Below are positions 1-8,911 of a DNA stretch of 64,000 nucleotides, piece by piece (within the stretch, counting starts at the first letter, position 1; each line of letters starts with the position of its first letter). The DNA lies in assembly GCA_045106555.1 (NCBI GenBank), contig JBGCET010000013.1, positions 23,738 to 87,737 of the forward strand. The letters run 5' to 3'. The notes below the pieces were generated by a model. The model did not search any database and was not told where the DNA came from. It was given only the letters and a program-made list of their open reading frames with translations. This DNA comes from JANQOZ01 sp045106555 (lineage in GTDB: Bacteria; Pseudomonadota; Gammaproteobacteria; Xanthomonadales; SZUA-38). A program made the translations under genes and the position numbers.

Positions 1-2480
1 ACCACCTGGTTCCATTGCTGAAACAACTCATTGAGGCGGGTATTGACCGGTTCGGTCAGCAAGTCCGCCGATTGCTCCGACAATAATTCCACCCCTTCAC
101 CAGTAACGAAACGATCCCGCCATTCATTGCCTTCAGCCCATTGACGGGCAAAAATCTGACTGGGATCAGCCCTTCCGGCGGTCATAAAGGTGAGCCGTGA
201 CGGTACCAGCCTCACACCCTTTACAGGCAGTTGAGACACGACCTGGGTGCCAACAAGATCAATCGGACAGGGGTTGTTGAGAACCTCCGGACTGTTGGCG
301 CCAAACAGGTACTCATATTCGTCTTGGCTGGTCAGGCGCATTTGTCGTACGGGTTCGCCCAAGGTGCTGAAAGAAATCGTCAAATCAAAACTCAAACGCC
401 CGGAATAGCGAGCCATGGCAGCATTGCCCACGCGAGTGGGTTCGCCCCTGCGCTCAATCCATTGCACGTCGCTATAACAGGCCGAGAGCCGGCCAACGCG
501 AGCCTGGTCGGCGAGCAAAAACGCCTGGGGCAGCAAACCTAGCAAAGCCCGTGATGGCATCAACTCCTGATCCATGCCGCACTGGGCAACCCCGTTGCAC
601 GGCAGGACCCGGAGGGATTCTGGCCGGTAATTGGTGGTTTGCCCTGCATTACTGTCCAGCCGCAGGTCGGCGCCAGGCTCGAGCTTTTGCAAACGAAACT
701 GTTCAGTTTGATCGCCCATTTCGCCCACCGCCAGATCTAGCGCTTGAGCGTAGCTTTCCATCACCACCCGCAATGCCGACCGACCCGGCGAATCGGCGAA
801 CCTACGGCATTGATCCATCCGCCGTAAATTCTCCAACACCGACTCACCGCGGGACATAAGCCGACCAATTTCCGCCTGTTGTGCCGCCTTGTTCACATAG
901 GCCGGCCAACGTTCTGAAAACCAAGCGTAGGCAGTGGCAGCCAGAGACCACTCCAGCGGGTTAACCAGCGTTTCATCAAAGGGACCACAATTTGCCTGGT
1001 AACGACTGTCAATGTAGCCCACCCAGTAGTTAATTCTCTGCCAGGGATTGAGCGCCAGCTCACGGCTCAGATTGCCGGCTTCAAACGGCCCGGAAGAGCG
1101 CCCCGCAAGCTCTGCTGACCGAGCAAACTCCAGCCCCCAATCAACGAAGCCGGATAAGCAACTGGCGTATTGTTCAGCCGTAATGGGTTCGATGGGAAAC
1201 TGTCCCTGGGGCCGACTGAGATCCAGGCAGATTCCGAGGTCTTCGCTCACCCGGCCTCGTACTGGCTGTTCCAGGTAGCCAGCAAGATCGGCGGTGTGCC
1301 GATCAGCGGCTGCGCGCAGGGAGGCCAACTCGTCCAGAAACCGTCCACGCTCCACCGGGTCCCGCTGGAGGGCATCCCCTAACAGCTGACGCAGGCGCAA
1401 GTAGGTGTCGCTCAGCGCCGGGTCGACCTGTGACATCTGGACCAACAGCAAAGAATCAACGCTACGCAGGATTTCCAGGCTGCCGGCCAACGGTTCATCG
1501 GCCAGTGTCGAAGGCTCTACCAGCCCCATTTCAATGATTCCAGTCAGCACCTGAACCAGTTCGGCGAATGCGCCGCGCTCGACTCCCGCCAACCCCCTGG
1601 CCAGCGACATCAGGGCAAAATCCAGCGCCATGGGTCGGTCGCTGCGACGATACAATTGATAGGGTGCCAGCAGTAAATCTGGTGCACCGACGCGCTCTAC
1701 CAGCAATTCCTCAGACTGTAGCAACTCGGCCTGCTGGGCTAACAGGGCTAGCGCGCCATCGCCGGACGGGGTGTCCAGCGTTTTAAGCTCAAGGCCTGCT
1801 GCATCCGTTAGTTCAAGCCATTGCGCCAGCGGGGCATCCAGCGGCAGCGCGAGCTTGTCAGCAAACACTGGCGCCACCAGCGGCACCCAATCCGGGTTTT
1901 CTGCCAGCGAGGTGAGCAGCGCTTGCCAAATCATCGGCGCATGATCCCGAGCCCAGGCGAGCAACGGTGAATATTGATGGGCTACCCACTCTGGCGCCAA
2001 GTCGGCGCTGACCCGCCGTACCAGCGCGTCGGCAGCGCCGCGACGCTGATTGACATGCCAGGCGGCAGAATCCAGCTGCGCCAAATGGTTTAACAGGAGG
2101 GGTTCCAGGGTGCCCATTTCTATCGGTGAAAACCACGCGGGAAGTAACTGACTGCGACCAATTTCCAGCAGGCTCATGTTGTTTTCCCACCCCAAGGCCT
2201 GCTCTTGAATCACGTCTCCAGCGGCAAACTCCCGCTCAACTAGCGCCGAATGCAGCCTCCACGCCAATAAATGTTGACGGGCCGCTCGCGCAGAACCCAG
2301 CTCTCTATCCAGCCGGTATCCAATCTGTTCCGCCAGCAGCGGCGTTTCGCGCAGATTGATGGCTTGCGTTGGCGCAACGCCAAGCACCCACACGCCGGCG
2401 GCCAGCAGTAACCACCACCAGCGACCACGAACAGCCGATGAGGACTCGGTAGAGCAACGAACGGTGAGCTTTGTAACCAT
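1..2480 (-). CDS. Large exported protein of unknown function, C-terminus cut by window edge
   Basis: Reading the minus strand from an ATG at 2480 gives one uninterrupted frame of about 826 codons to the window edge, with no stop, so the C-terminus lies outside. Residues 1-20 are polar with several Arg; a hydrophobic stretch (WWWLLLAAGVWVLGVAPTQA) follows at about 22-41 and ends in a signal-peptidase-like site, so export to the periplasm or a membrane anchor is likely. The rest is mostly helical-looking and rich in Leu, Ala, Glu and Trp, with scattered Cys in the second half. I recognise no domain or catalytic motif. It is transcribed divergently from the asparaginase-like gene, with about 110 bp between them. 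Codon use resembles the neighbours. That it is a real gene is well supported by its unbroken length; its function is unknown. Confidence 0.8.
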   Translation of the reverse strand, partial: MVTKLTVRCSTESSSAVRGRWWWLLLAAGVWVLGVAPTQAINLRETPLLAEQIGYRLDRELGSARAARQHLLAWRLHSALVEREFAAGDVIQEQALGWENNMSLLEIGRSQLLPAWFSPIEMGTLEPLLLNHLAQLDSAAWHVNQRRGAADALVRRVSADLAPEWVAHQYSPLLAWARDHAPMIWQALLTSLAENPDWVPLVAPVFADKLALPLDAPLAQWLELTDAAGLELKTLDTPSGDGALALLAQQAELLQSEELLVERVGAPDLLLAPYQLYRRSDRPMALDFALMSLARGLAGVERGAFAELVQVLTGIIEMGLVEPSTLADEPLAGSLEILRSVDSLLLVQMSQVDPALSDTYLRLRQLLGDALQRDPVERGRFLDELASLRAAADRHTADLAGYLEQPVRGRVSEDLGICLDLSRPQGQFPIEPITAEQYASCLSGFVDWGLEFARSAELAGRSSGPFEAGNLSRELALNPWQRINYWVGYIDSRYQANCGPFDETLVNPLEWSLAATAYAWFSERWPAYVNKAAQQAEIGRLMSRGESVLENLRRMDQCRRFADSPGRSALRVVMESYAQALDLAVGEMGDQTEQFRLQKLEPGADLRLDSNAGQTTNYRPESLRVLPCNGVAQCGMDQELMPSRALLGLLPQAFLLADQARVGRLSACYSDVQWIERRGEPTRVGNAAMARYSGRLSFDLTISFSTLGEPVRQMRLTSQDEYEYLFGANSPEVLNNPCPIDLVGTQVVSQLPVKGVRLVPSRLTFMTAGRADPSQIFARQWAEGNEWRDRFVTGEGVELLSEQSADLLTEPVNTRLNELFQQWNQV

Positions 2481-2589
2481 GGCCAATAGTCTATCAGCCA
2501 ATCTAACCGCCAGGCCCCTGCGCCGTTGCCCGCCCAACGATTAACCACCAAACCCTCACGGGGCCTGCGCCAAGCGTTATGATGCGCCC

Positions 2590-3084
2590 ATGGATATGAC
2601 TTTCATCGCCACCGGCGGAACCATCGACAAAATCTATTTCGACGCCAAAAGCGATTACCAGATTGGGGACCCGCAGATTGGCGAAATTCTGCACGCCTTC
2701 AATGTCGCGCTCACCTTCGACCTGGTCGCGTTGATGCGTAAAGACTCACTGGAACTGAACGACGCAGACCGCCAGCTCATCGTGGATACCGTGATGGAGC
2801 ACCCTGGCAACCGCTTTGTGATTACGCACGGTACCGACACCATGGTGCAAACGGCCATTGCGCTGGCACCGGCAGCGGTAGATAACACCGTGGTTCTGAC
2901 CGGCGCACTGAACCCTGCACGCTTTATCGGCAGCGATGCGGTGTTCAATATTGGCTGCGCGGTGGCCGCCTGCCAGACATTGGAAAGCGGCGTGCACCTG
3001 GCCATGAATGGCCGAATCTGGAACCCCAGTCTGGTCAGGAAAAACCGCGACGCCAATCGGTTTGAGGCGATCGACAGTGCCTAG
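2590..3084 (+). CDS. Stand-alone asparaginase N-terminal-domain protein
   Basis: A 164-residue protein matching only the N-terminal catalytic domain of the L-asparaginase/glutaminase family (PF00710); full asparaginases are about 330 residues. The two threonine motifs of the active site are present: ATGGTID near residue 8 and ITHGTDTM near residue 77, followed by VVLTGALNP at about 100, where full-length enzymes have a similar beta-strand and loop. The C-terminal domain that normally completes the dimeric active site is absent, and the stop codon is clean, so this is a short family member rather than a broken gene. Amide hydrolysis is plausible but unproven. Its last 8 bases overlap the GTG of the PilZ gene, which suggests translational coupling. 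The start ATG at 2590 places the family motif correctly at the N-terminus. Confidence 0.85.
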   Translation: MDMTFIATGGTIDKIYFDAKSDYQIGDPQIGEILHAFNVALTFDLVALMRKDSLELNDADRQLIVDTVMEHPGNRFVITHGTDTMVQTAIALAPAAVDNTVVLTGALNPARFIGSDAVFNIGCAVAACQTLESGVHLAMNGRIWNPSLVRKNRDANRFEAIDSA

Positions 3085-3427
3085 CACCAATCAGGGCCAC
3101 AGCCAGGGCAAGCCGTTGGATGACGAACACCGCCATAGCCCGCGCTTGAAGATGTACGCGGGGGTGTTCATCACGCTGGGAGACCGGGCTTATCTGACGG
3201 AACTTAGCAACGTGTCTGCCGGCGGCGTAATGGTGCGCAGGCCCGAGGGCTGGCCCGATCAGTCTGAAGATATCTATCGCCTGTATTTTGTTCTGGACGC
3301 GGACCGAATTTTGGCTGCCCGCGGCCAGGTAGTGCATGCCCAAGACGATGAACTGGGATTTGAGTTTGCGCCGGGTTACGCGCTGCAGTCCGAGCAACTT
3401 CTGGCAGAATCTCGCAACTGGCGCTGA
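3077..3427 (+). CDS. PilZ domain protein (putative c-di-GMP receptor)
   Basis: A protein of about 116 residues starting at a GTG that overlaps the asparaginase stop by 8 nt, with GAGG about 9 nt upstream. It is a single PilZ domain. The c-di-GMP-binding RxxxR motif is seen as RHSPR near residue 16, and the second motif, [D/N]xSxxG, as NVSAGG near residue 43. Both ligand-contact motifs are intact, so it should be able to bind c-di-GMP (established for the family); no output domain is attached. The same frame extends upstream inside the asparaginase gene, but the PilZ fold does not need that region. Targets are unknown. PilU, a motility ATPase, is in the window but 29 kb away, so no direct link is claimed. 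Confidence 0.85.
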   Translation: MPSTNQGHSQGKPLDDEHRHSPRLKMYAGVFITLGDRAYLTELSNVSAGGVMVRRPEGWPDQSEDIYRLYFVLDADRILAARGQVVHAQDDELGFEFAPGYALQSEQLLAESRNWR

Positions 3428-3487
3428 CCTTCCCTGACGGTTAACATTAACGGTTTCCTTATTCACCCCAAGAGCGGCACTTAAAGC

Positions 3488-4234
3488 ATGAAAATTCTGG
3501 TTGGCCTGAAGCGGGTCATCGACTACAACGTGCGGGTTCAGGTAAAGCCCGACGGCAGCGGCGTTGTCACCGACGGCGTCAAGATGAGCATCAATCCTTT
3601 TGACGAAATCGCCCTGGAAGAGGCTCTGCGCATGCGCGAGGCAGGCCACGCCACGGAAGTGATTGTGATGACCATTGGCCCAGAAACGGCACAGCAGCAA
3701 TTGCGCACCGGGCTGGCAATGGGCGCCGATCGCGCCATTTTGGTGTCTGCTGATGAGGAAGTGCAGCCACTCACAGCTGCCCGCGCCATGCGCAAGCTCA
3801 TTGATCAGGAACAGCCTGAATTGGTGATCCTGGGCAAACAAGCCATCGATGATGACTGCTCCCAGACCGGCCAGATGCTGGCGGCCCTGTGGGACCGTCC
3901 TCAAGCAACATTCGCCTCAGAGGTTGCACTCGCGGATGGAAAAGCCACAGTCACCCGGGAGGTGGATGCCGGGCTTGAAACGATTGAGGTGGACCTTCCC
4001 GCCATCATTACGGTGGATCTGCGCCTGAATGAGCCACGATTCGTAAAGTTGCCCGACATCATGAAAGCGAAGAAAAAGCCCCTGGATACAGTGGCTTTAG
4101 CTGATCTTGCCGTCGAACCTGGCAACTTTGTCACTACCTCAACCTATGCCCCGCCGTCACAGCGGGAGCGTGGCGTGATGGTGGAAGACGTTGATGGCCT
4201 GGTGGCCGCACTCAAAGATAAGGGGCTGGTGTGA
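3488..4234 (+). CDS. etfB: Electron transfer flavoprotein subunit beta
   Basis: A 248-residue protein of normal EtfB length. The N-terminus (MKILVGLKRVIDYNVRVQVK) and the early KMSINPFDEIALEEA segment are typical of proteobacterial EtfB, as is VDLPAIITVDLRLNEPR in the second half. With EtfA it forms the FAD/AMP-containing heterodimer that takes electrons from acyl-CoA and related dehydrogenases in the cytoplasm and passes them to ETF-ubiquinone oxidoreductase, encoded at 12625-14268. Its TGA overlaps the start of etfA by one base, the usual coupled arrangement. No strong Shine-Dalgarno is visible upstream of the ATG. Confidence 0.97.
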   Translation: MKILVGLKRVIDYNVRVQVKPDGSGVVTDGVKMSINPFDEIALEEALRMREAGHATEVIVMTIGPETAQQQLRTGLAMGADRAILVSADEEVQPLTAARAMRKLIDQEQPELVILGKQAIDDDCSQTGQMLAALWDRPQATFASEVALADGKATVTREVDAGLETIEVDLPAIITVDLRLNEPRFVKLPDIMKAKKKPLDTVALADLAVEPGNFVTTSTYAPPSQRERGVMVEDVDGLVAALKDKGLV

Positions 4235-5172
4235 TGTCCAAAATACTGATTATTGCCGAACACGACGGCGCAACACTGAACCCCAGCAGCGCAAAAACCC
4301 TGTCATGCGCAAAAGCGATTGGTGGCGACATTGACATCGCGGTTTTCGCTGATGCTCCTGACGCGCCAGCCGCCCAGGCAGCGACGCTGGAAGGCGTTAG
4401 CCGGGTCTTGACCATTAACACGGCTGACAACGGGTTTAGACTGGCGGCAACATTGGCCCCGGCCATTGTCTCCATGGCCAGCGATTACAGTCACGTGCTG
4501 GCACCGTCCACCACCTTTGGCAAAGACCTGCTGCCACGGGTTGCCGCCCTGCTGGGGGTCGCCCAGGTAAGTGACGTGATGGCTGTTTTGAGTAGCCACG
4601 AATTTCAGCGCCCGATCTACGCTGGCAATGCCATCGTTAACGTGTCGGTGCCCGCCGACCAGGTGATGACCGGCACCGTGCGTACCGCGTCGTTTCCTGC
4701 TGCAGCCCAAGGCGGCTCTGCGGCCATCGAACCGGCCAACGTGTCCGTGACGGCTGCTTCTCACACCCGTTTCGTCAAACTGGAAGCCTCTGGCGGCGAG
4801 CGGCCAGACCTGCAGTCCGCGGCCAAGGTGGTCTCCGGCGGGCGAGCTCTGGGTAGCGAAGAGAATTTCTCCATCATTTACCAACTTGCAGACGCCATGG
4901 GCGCCGGCGTTGGCGCATCCCGCGCGGCAGTTGATGCGGGCTACGTGCCGAACGACATGCAGGTGGGTCAAACTGGAAAGATCATTGCCCCGGACCTGTA
5001 TCTGGCCATTGGCATTTCCGGCGCTATCCAGCACCTAACGGGCATCAAAGACGCCGGCACTATCGTTGCCATCAACAAAGACGCCGATGCGCCGATCTTT
5101 GAAGTGGCCGATATTGGCTTAGTGGGCGATCTGTTCAACGTTGTGCCGGAGCTGACCGGCAAGCTCGGGTAG
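4234..5172 (+). CDS. etfA: Electron transfer flavoprotein subunit alpha
   Basis: A 312-residue EtfA. An ATG at 4234 shares one base with the etfB stop, with AAGGGG upstream; a GTG one codon earlier is an equally close alternative. The C-terminal FAD-binding domain is clear: a segment with VGQTGKIIAPDLYLAIGISG near residues 243-262, then IQHLTGIKDAGTIVAINKD and ADIGLVGDL, which hold the flavin. The N-terminal half has the expected subunit-interaction domain. It acts with EtfB as electron carrier between acyl-CoA dehydrogenases and the respiratory chain. The Nudix gene follows after 11 nt, so the three genes probably share a transcript. Confidence 0.97.
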   Translation: MSKILIIAEHDGATLNPSSAKTLSCAKAIGGDIDIAVFADAPDAPAAQAATLEGVSRVLTINTADNGFRLAATLAPAIVSMASDYSHVLAPSTTFGKDLLPRVAALLGVAQVSDVMAVLSSHEFQRPIYAGNAIVNVSVPADQVMTGTVRTASFPAAAQGGSAAIEPANVSVTAASHTRFVKLEASGGERPDLQSAAKVVSGGRALGSEENFSIIYQLADAMGAGVGASRAAVDAGYVPNDMQVGQTGKIIAPDLYLAIGISGAIQHLTGIKDAGTIVAINKDADAPIFEVADIGLVGDLFNVVPELTGKLG

Positions 5173-5183
5173 CCCAGCATCGC

Positions 5184-5759
5184 TTGACCGATCCATTCGA
5201 ACAAGATCCGACGCGCTGGCTACCGCCAGCGCAGTCCAGTCCATGGCAAACCCTTAAGTCCAGAGAAATCTACAGGAATAGCTGGATCACCCTGCGCGAA
5301 GACAGGGTCCGGCAGGAAGGCACTGAGCCGGGTATTTACGGAGTCGTAGAACCGGCCGGGTTGGCTTTGGGTGTTGTTCCCATCGACGAACATGGATACA
5401 CCTGGCTGGTGGGACAGTATCGATACCCGCTCAACGCTTACAGTTGGGAAATTCCTGAAGGTGGCGGCAACCCGGCGCTGCCAGCAGAACAGGAGGCGGC
5501 GCGGGAATTGCGCGAGGAAACCGGGTTGAAAGCCGCCAAATGGCGTCACCTCATGACGCTCCACACCTCCAATTGTTTTACCAGCGAGCGGGCTGAGATC
5601 TTTGTTGCCACGGAACTGACCATGGGGCCAGCTGATCCGGACCCCACCGAAAGTCTGCAGCTGTGTCGCCTGCCGCTAAGCGCAGCCCAGGCTCTAGCCC
5701 GCCAGGGCGTCATAACCGATGCCATGTCGGTTGCGGCGCTTCTGAACCTCCGAGGCTGA
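5184..5759 (+). CDS. Nudix hydrolase, ADP-ribose pyrophosphatase type
   Basis: A 191-residue Nudix protein. The Nudix box (GX5EX7REUXEEXGU) is complete near residues 94-116: it begins GGGNPALP and ends in RELREETGL, so the metal-binding glutamates are present. The flanking pattern YRYPLNAYSWEIPEGGG resembles ADP-ribose/nucleoside-diphosphate-sugar pyrophosphatases, which cut a diphosphate-linked nucleoside to AMP plus a phosphorylated remainder. The start is taken as TTG at 5184 because there is no ATG before the Nudix fold in this frame. It lies 11 nt after etfA and is probably co-transcribed. A housekeeping clean-up role for ADP-ribose or nucleotide sugars is inferred; substrate identity cannot be read from sequence. 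Confidence 0.9.
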   Translation: MTDPFEQDPTRWLPPAQSSPWQTLKSREIYRNSWITLREDRVRQEGTEPGIYGVVEPAGLALGVVPIDEHGYTWLVGQYRYPLNAYSWEIPEGGGNPALPAEQEAARELREETGLKAAKWRHLMTLHTSNCFTSERAEIFVATELTMGPADPDPTESLQLCRLPLSAAQALARQGVITDAMSVAALLNLRG

Positions 5760-5805
5760 CTCATCCGAGGCGCTTGGGTTTAAAAAATTCGTTACATTCA
5801 GCGGC

Positions 5806-5833
5806 TTGAGACGCGAAATTGCGTTAATATTCA
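5806..5833 (+). promoter_or_regulatory. Weak promoter candidate before the kinase operon
   Basis: The 164-bp gap after the Nudix gene is AT-rich at 5778-5840. TTGAGA (5806-5811), 16 nt spacing and TATTCA (5828-5833) give a weak sigma-70 match about 90 bp before the kinase start. Nothing proves it is used. Confidence 0.25.
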
Positions 5834-5923
5834 CCAATAGCGTCAGCGACACGACCAGGGACCAGGGGTAGGGTGAGCAACACGGGACTTAGCGTCTGCG
5901 GCCAGCGCAGACTGCGCTAGAAC

Positions 5924-8911
5924 ATGGCCGTAGATCTCAAGATTGATGGCTATAACCTGATTCGCGAGATTGGCGAAGGCGGCATGGCGCGTGTCTTTCT
6001 TGGCACTCAGCTCAGTTTAGGCCGCGAAGTGGCGGTCAAAGTACTGCGGGGCTCGCTGTCCGGCGAAGACTTCCAGCGGCGCTTCCTACACGAAGGCCAG
6101 ATGCTGGCCAAACTCAACCATCCCAATATTGTGCCCATCCATGACATCGGTCAGCAGGGTGAGCACTTCTATATGGCAATGGAGTATCTGCAGGGCGGCA
6201 CACTGTCTGAGCGGATGAAGCACGGCATTTCAGTAGCAGAGTGCATTCGCATCTGCACTCAGGTTGCCCACGCGCTGCACCTGGCCCACACCCACAATAT
6301 TGTTCACCGGGACATGAAACCATCCAACATCATGTTTCGTGACGAGCTGACCCCGGTCCTTACAGACTTTGGCATTGCGCGCAAAACCGATTCTGAACAC
6401 CGTCTGACCAAAACCGGCATGGTGGTGGGTACGCCTTACTACATGAGTCCGGAGCAAATTACCGGCAAGGACATTGACGGCCGGGCCGACCTGTACAGCC
6501 TGGGCATCATGTTTTTTGAGCTGCTCACCGGCGAGCTGCCGTTCAAAGCGGATGAACCGCTGGCCCTGGCCATGCAGCACGTTCAGGAGGCGCCCCCTGC
6601 TTTGCCTGAGGCGGTAGCGGAATTGCAGCCAATTCTTGACGATATGCTGGCCAAGGACAAAGACGACCGCTATCCGGACATGCTGGGGTTTTGTGAGGCC
6701 ATCAAAGAGCTGGTCATGACCGAAGCCGCCTTTGCTGAGCGGCTCAGTGGCGAAACAAAGTTATTCAATTCTGATCAGTTTTCCGACCCCCGTTTCGGCT
6801 CAGGCCCGCTGCGAGTCCCTGAACGGGTCACCCGGGACATCGCCCGCGCCACTGGCCAACGAGGCGCCGCCACCGGCGGCCAGGCGCGAGGTGCCACCAG
6901 CGCTGAAACCCGTGTTTCGGGGCAAACACCGGCGCCGAAAAAACGCCCGGCCTGGCTGATTCCCGCCGCCATCGCCGGCGTACTGATGGTGGCAACGGCC
7001 ATCACGTTGTTGATGGGCGGCGACAAGTCTGGATTAACCGACAAACAGCTGTCGGTGGTTGAGGACCTGCTGAAAAAGGTCGACGCGCACATTGTTCTTG
7101 AGCGAATCCGCGAGCCCGCTGACGATAACGCGGTAACGCGCCTGAAAGAGACGCTGCGCATCGCCCCGGAGTACGCGCCGGTTCTTGAGCGCGCTAATGA
7201 AGTGGCGGTATTCTTCGAAAGCGATGCCCGCAACCTGTTTCTCCAGGGCAATTTGAGTGAGGCCCGCGCGGTCGCAGACGAAGGCTTGGCGCTGGCGTCC
7301 GACTACCAACCCCTGACCGACCTGCTGGCTGACATCAACGCTCAGCAGGCTACTGAGAACCGCCGACGGGAAATTTCGACGCTCAATATTTCCGCCCAGC
7401 AGCTTTTTGCCCAAGGCAAACTCATCGAGCCTGCCGGCGACAACGCGCTAAAAAACTACGATGCAGCTCTCGCTCTGGATCCACGCAATGAGGCCGCATC
7501 TGAAGGTCGCAAGCGAGTGCAGGAAACCGTGGTTGCTCAGGCGCGGGACGCCATGATGAGTAACAATTTGACGGAAGCAAGCCGTCTTGTCGCGCTGCTG
7601 GAAGACCGCATTGGTGCCTCTACCCTAGTCAGCTCGGTACGCAGTGAAGTAGATGGTCGGCTGCGAGCGGTCAGAGAAGCGGAGCAAATTAGTTCACTGC
7701 TGAGTGAAGCGGCCACGCTGCTACAAAACAACCGCCTGATACAGCCGCCGGGCAATAGCGCGGTGGATCGTTTCCAGGCGGTACTCCGGCTCAACCCTGC
7801 CAATGTCCAGGCCAAGCAGGGGCTGGCCGATATTGCCGCCGGCTTCGAGCGTCAGGCCAATGAGGCCCTGGCCAGCGAGAATTACTCTCGCGCGGTGGAT
7901 CTGGCCAGCGCCGGCCTGAGAGCCGAAGCGGACAATCCCCAACTGGCAAGAATTCAAGAGCAGGCCACTGGCGCGCTGGACGCGGCAGATCGGGAGATCC
8001 AGCAGTCGTTGCAACAGGCTGAGCGACTGGCCCGGGCTGGCTCATTGTTGTCCGCAGACAGCAACAATGCTCAAACTGCCTACCAGAAAGTGCTGGAACT
8101 AGACCCAGGTAACCCAAGAGCTCAAGCAGCCTTGGACAGTCTGCCTGATCAGGTATTTGATCGCATTCGCCAGCTCAGACGAGCAGATGATTTGCGCGCG
8201 GCAAATCAATTGGCAACACTGGCCGTTAGCGCCTACGCCGGCGAAAGCCGTTTTGTCACTCTTGGCGAAGCCATCAACGCAGAATCTGCCAGCCAGGCTC
8301 GTCAGGCTCGGTTGACCAGTCTTTTGACCGACAGTCGTCAACTGATTAGCCGAACCCCTCTGAACCAGTCCGCCATTAGGGCGGCCAGCGATGCCTTAAG
8401 CGCCATTAATCAGGAATTTCCGAATGACCTGGAAGTCGTGGCCCAACGAAGGACCCTCACCCAGGCGATTGCGGATCAGGTTAGCCAAACCAGCGTTCGA
8501 GGAAACGACGAGGAGGCGCTTTCCCTGACCGCATTTGCGTTAGAGCTGTTTCCCAACAATGCCGCGCTGGTGGCTGCCCGTAGCGATATCTCAGCTCGCC
8601 AGTCCCGTCGCGCCGACGAGGAGCAGGCCAGACTGGCCGCCCTGATGGGCCAACTGGCTATCGACGCGACGCCGTGGGGCGAGGTGATTCAGGTCACCGG
8701 TCCGGAAGGCTCGGTGGCTTTACCTGACGATGCCAGCACACCACTATTGCTGTCATTGCCCGAGGGCAATTACCAACTGGTTGTGCAATCAACCGATGCG
8801 GCTCAGCCGGTTCGACTTACCGCTCAAGTCCAGCGCCAGCGGGTAGTCAGGGCGCGGGCTCAGTTCACTGAGCTGGATGCCGACAGTTATTTCGAGCGTT
8901 CCGGATGGTAA
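5924..8911 (+). CDS. Membrane Ser/Thr protein kinase with periplasmic TPR-like repeats and PEGA-like tail
   Basis: A 995-residue Hanks-type kinase. The cytoplasmic kinase domain spans about 10-275: glycine loop GEGGMA (17-22), catalytic Lys39 (AVKVL), HRDMKPSN with Asp130, DFG at 148-150, and GTPYYMSPEQ in the activation segment, all intact. A single membrane span lies at about 344-364. The long outer part carries repeats of about 130 residues, each with a pattern of the type LIxPxGDNA-x(5-7)-Y-x(3)-LxLDPxNxxA, near residues 500, 605 and 705. The end (about 905-985) resembles a PEGA-type beta domain (IDATPWGEV). The architecture suggests a receptor kinase that senses envelope state and phosphorylates cytoplasmic proteins; ligand and targets are unknown. 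The start codon of the next gene lies inside its last codons (7-nt overlap), so the two are translationally coupled. Confidence 0.95.
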   Translation: MAVDLKIDGYNLIREIGEGGMARVFLGTQLSLGREVAVKVLRGSLSGEDFQRRFLHEGQMLAKLNHPNIVPIHDIGQQGEHFYMAMEYLQGGTLSERMKHGISVAECIRICTQVAHALHLAHTHNIVHRDMKPSNIMFRDELTPVLTDFGIARKTDSEHRLTKTGMVVGTPYYMSPEQITGKDIDGRADLYSLGIMFFELLTGELPFKADEPLALAMQHVQEAPPALPEAVAELQPILDDMLAKDKDDRYPDMLGFCEAIKELVMTEAAFAERLSGETKLFNSDQFSDPRFGSGPLRVPERVTRDIARATGQRGAATGGQARGATSAETRVSGQTPAPKKRPAWLIPAAIAGVLMVATAITLLMGGDKSGLTDKQLSVVEDLLKKVDAHIVLERIREPADDNAVTRLKETLRIAPEYAPVLERANEVAVFFESDARNLFLQGNLSEARAVADEGLALASDYQPLTDLLADINAQQATENRRREISTLNISAQQLFAQGKLIEPAGDNALKNYDAALALDPRNEAASEGRKRVQETVVAQARDAMMSNNLTEASRLVALLEDRIGASTLVSSVRSEVDGRLRAVREAEQISSLLSEAATLLQNNRLIQPPGNSAVDRFQAVLRLNPANVQAKQGLADIAAGFERQANEALASENYSRAVDLASAGLRAEADNPQLARIQEQATGALDAADREIQQSLQQAERLARAGSLLSADSNNAQTAYQKVLELDPGNPRAQAALDSLPDQVFDRIRQLRRADDLRAANQLATLAVSAYAGESRFVTLGEAINAESASQARQARLTSLLTDSRQLISRTPLNQSAIRAASDALSAINQEFPNDLEVVAQRRTLTQAIADQVSQTSVRGNDEEALSLTAFALELFPNNAALVAARSDISARQSRRADEEQARLAALMGQLAIDATPWGEVIQVTGPEGSVALPDDASTPLLLSLPEGNYQLVVQSTDAAQPVRLTAQVQRQRVVRARAQFTELDADSYFERSGW

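Noticed and set aside
3035..3904. 289-codon minus-strand open frame across the PilZ and etfB genes
   Set aside because: Antisense shadow of two well-supported genes; no ribosome site and no recognisable protein.
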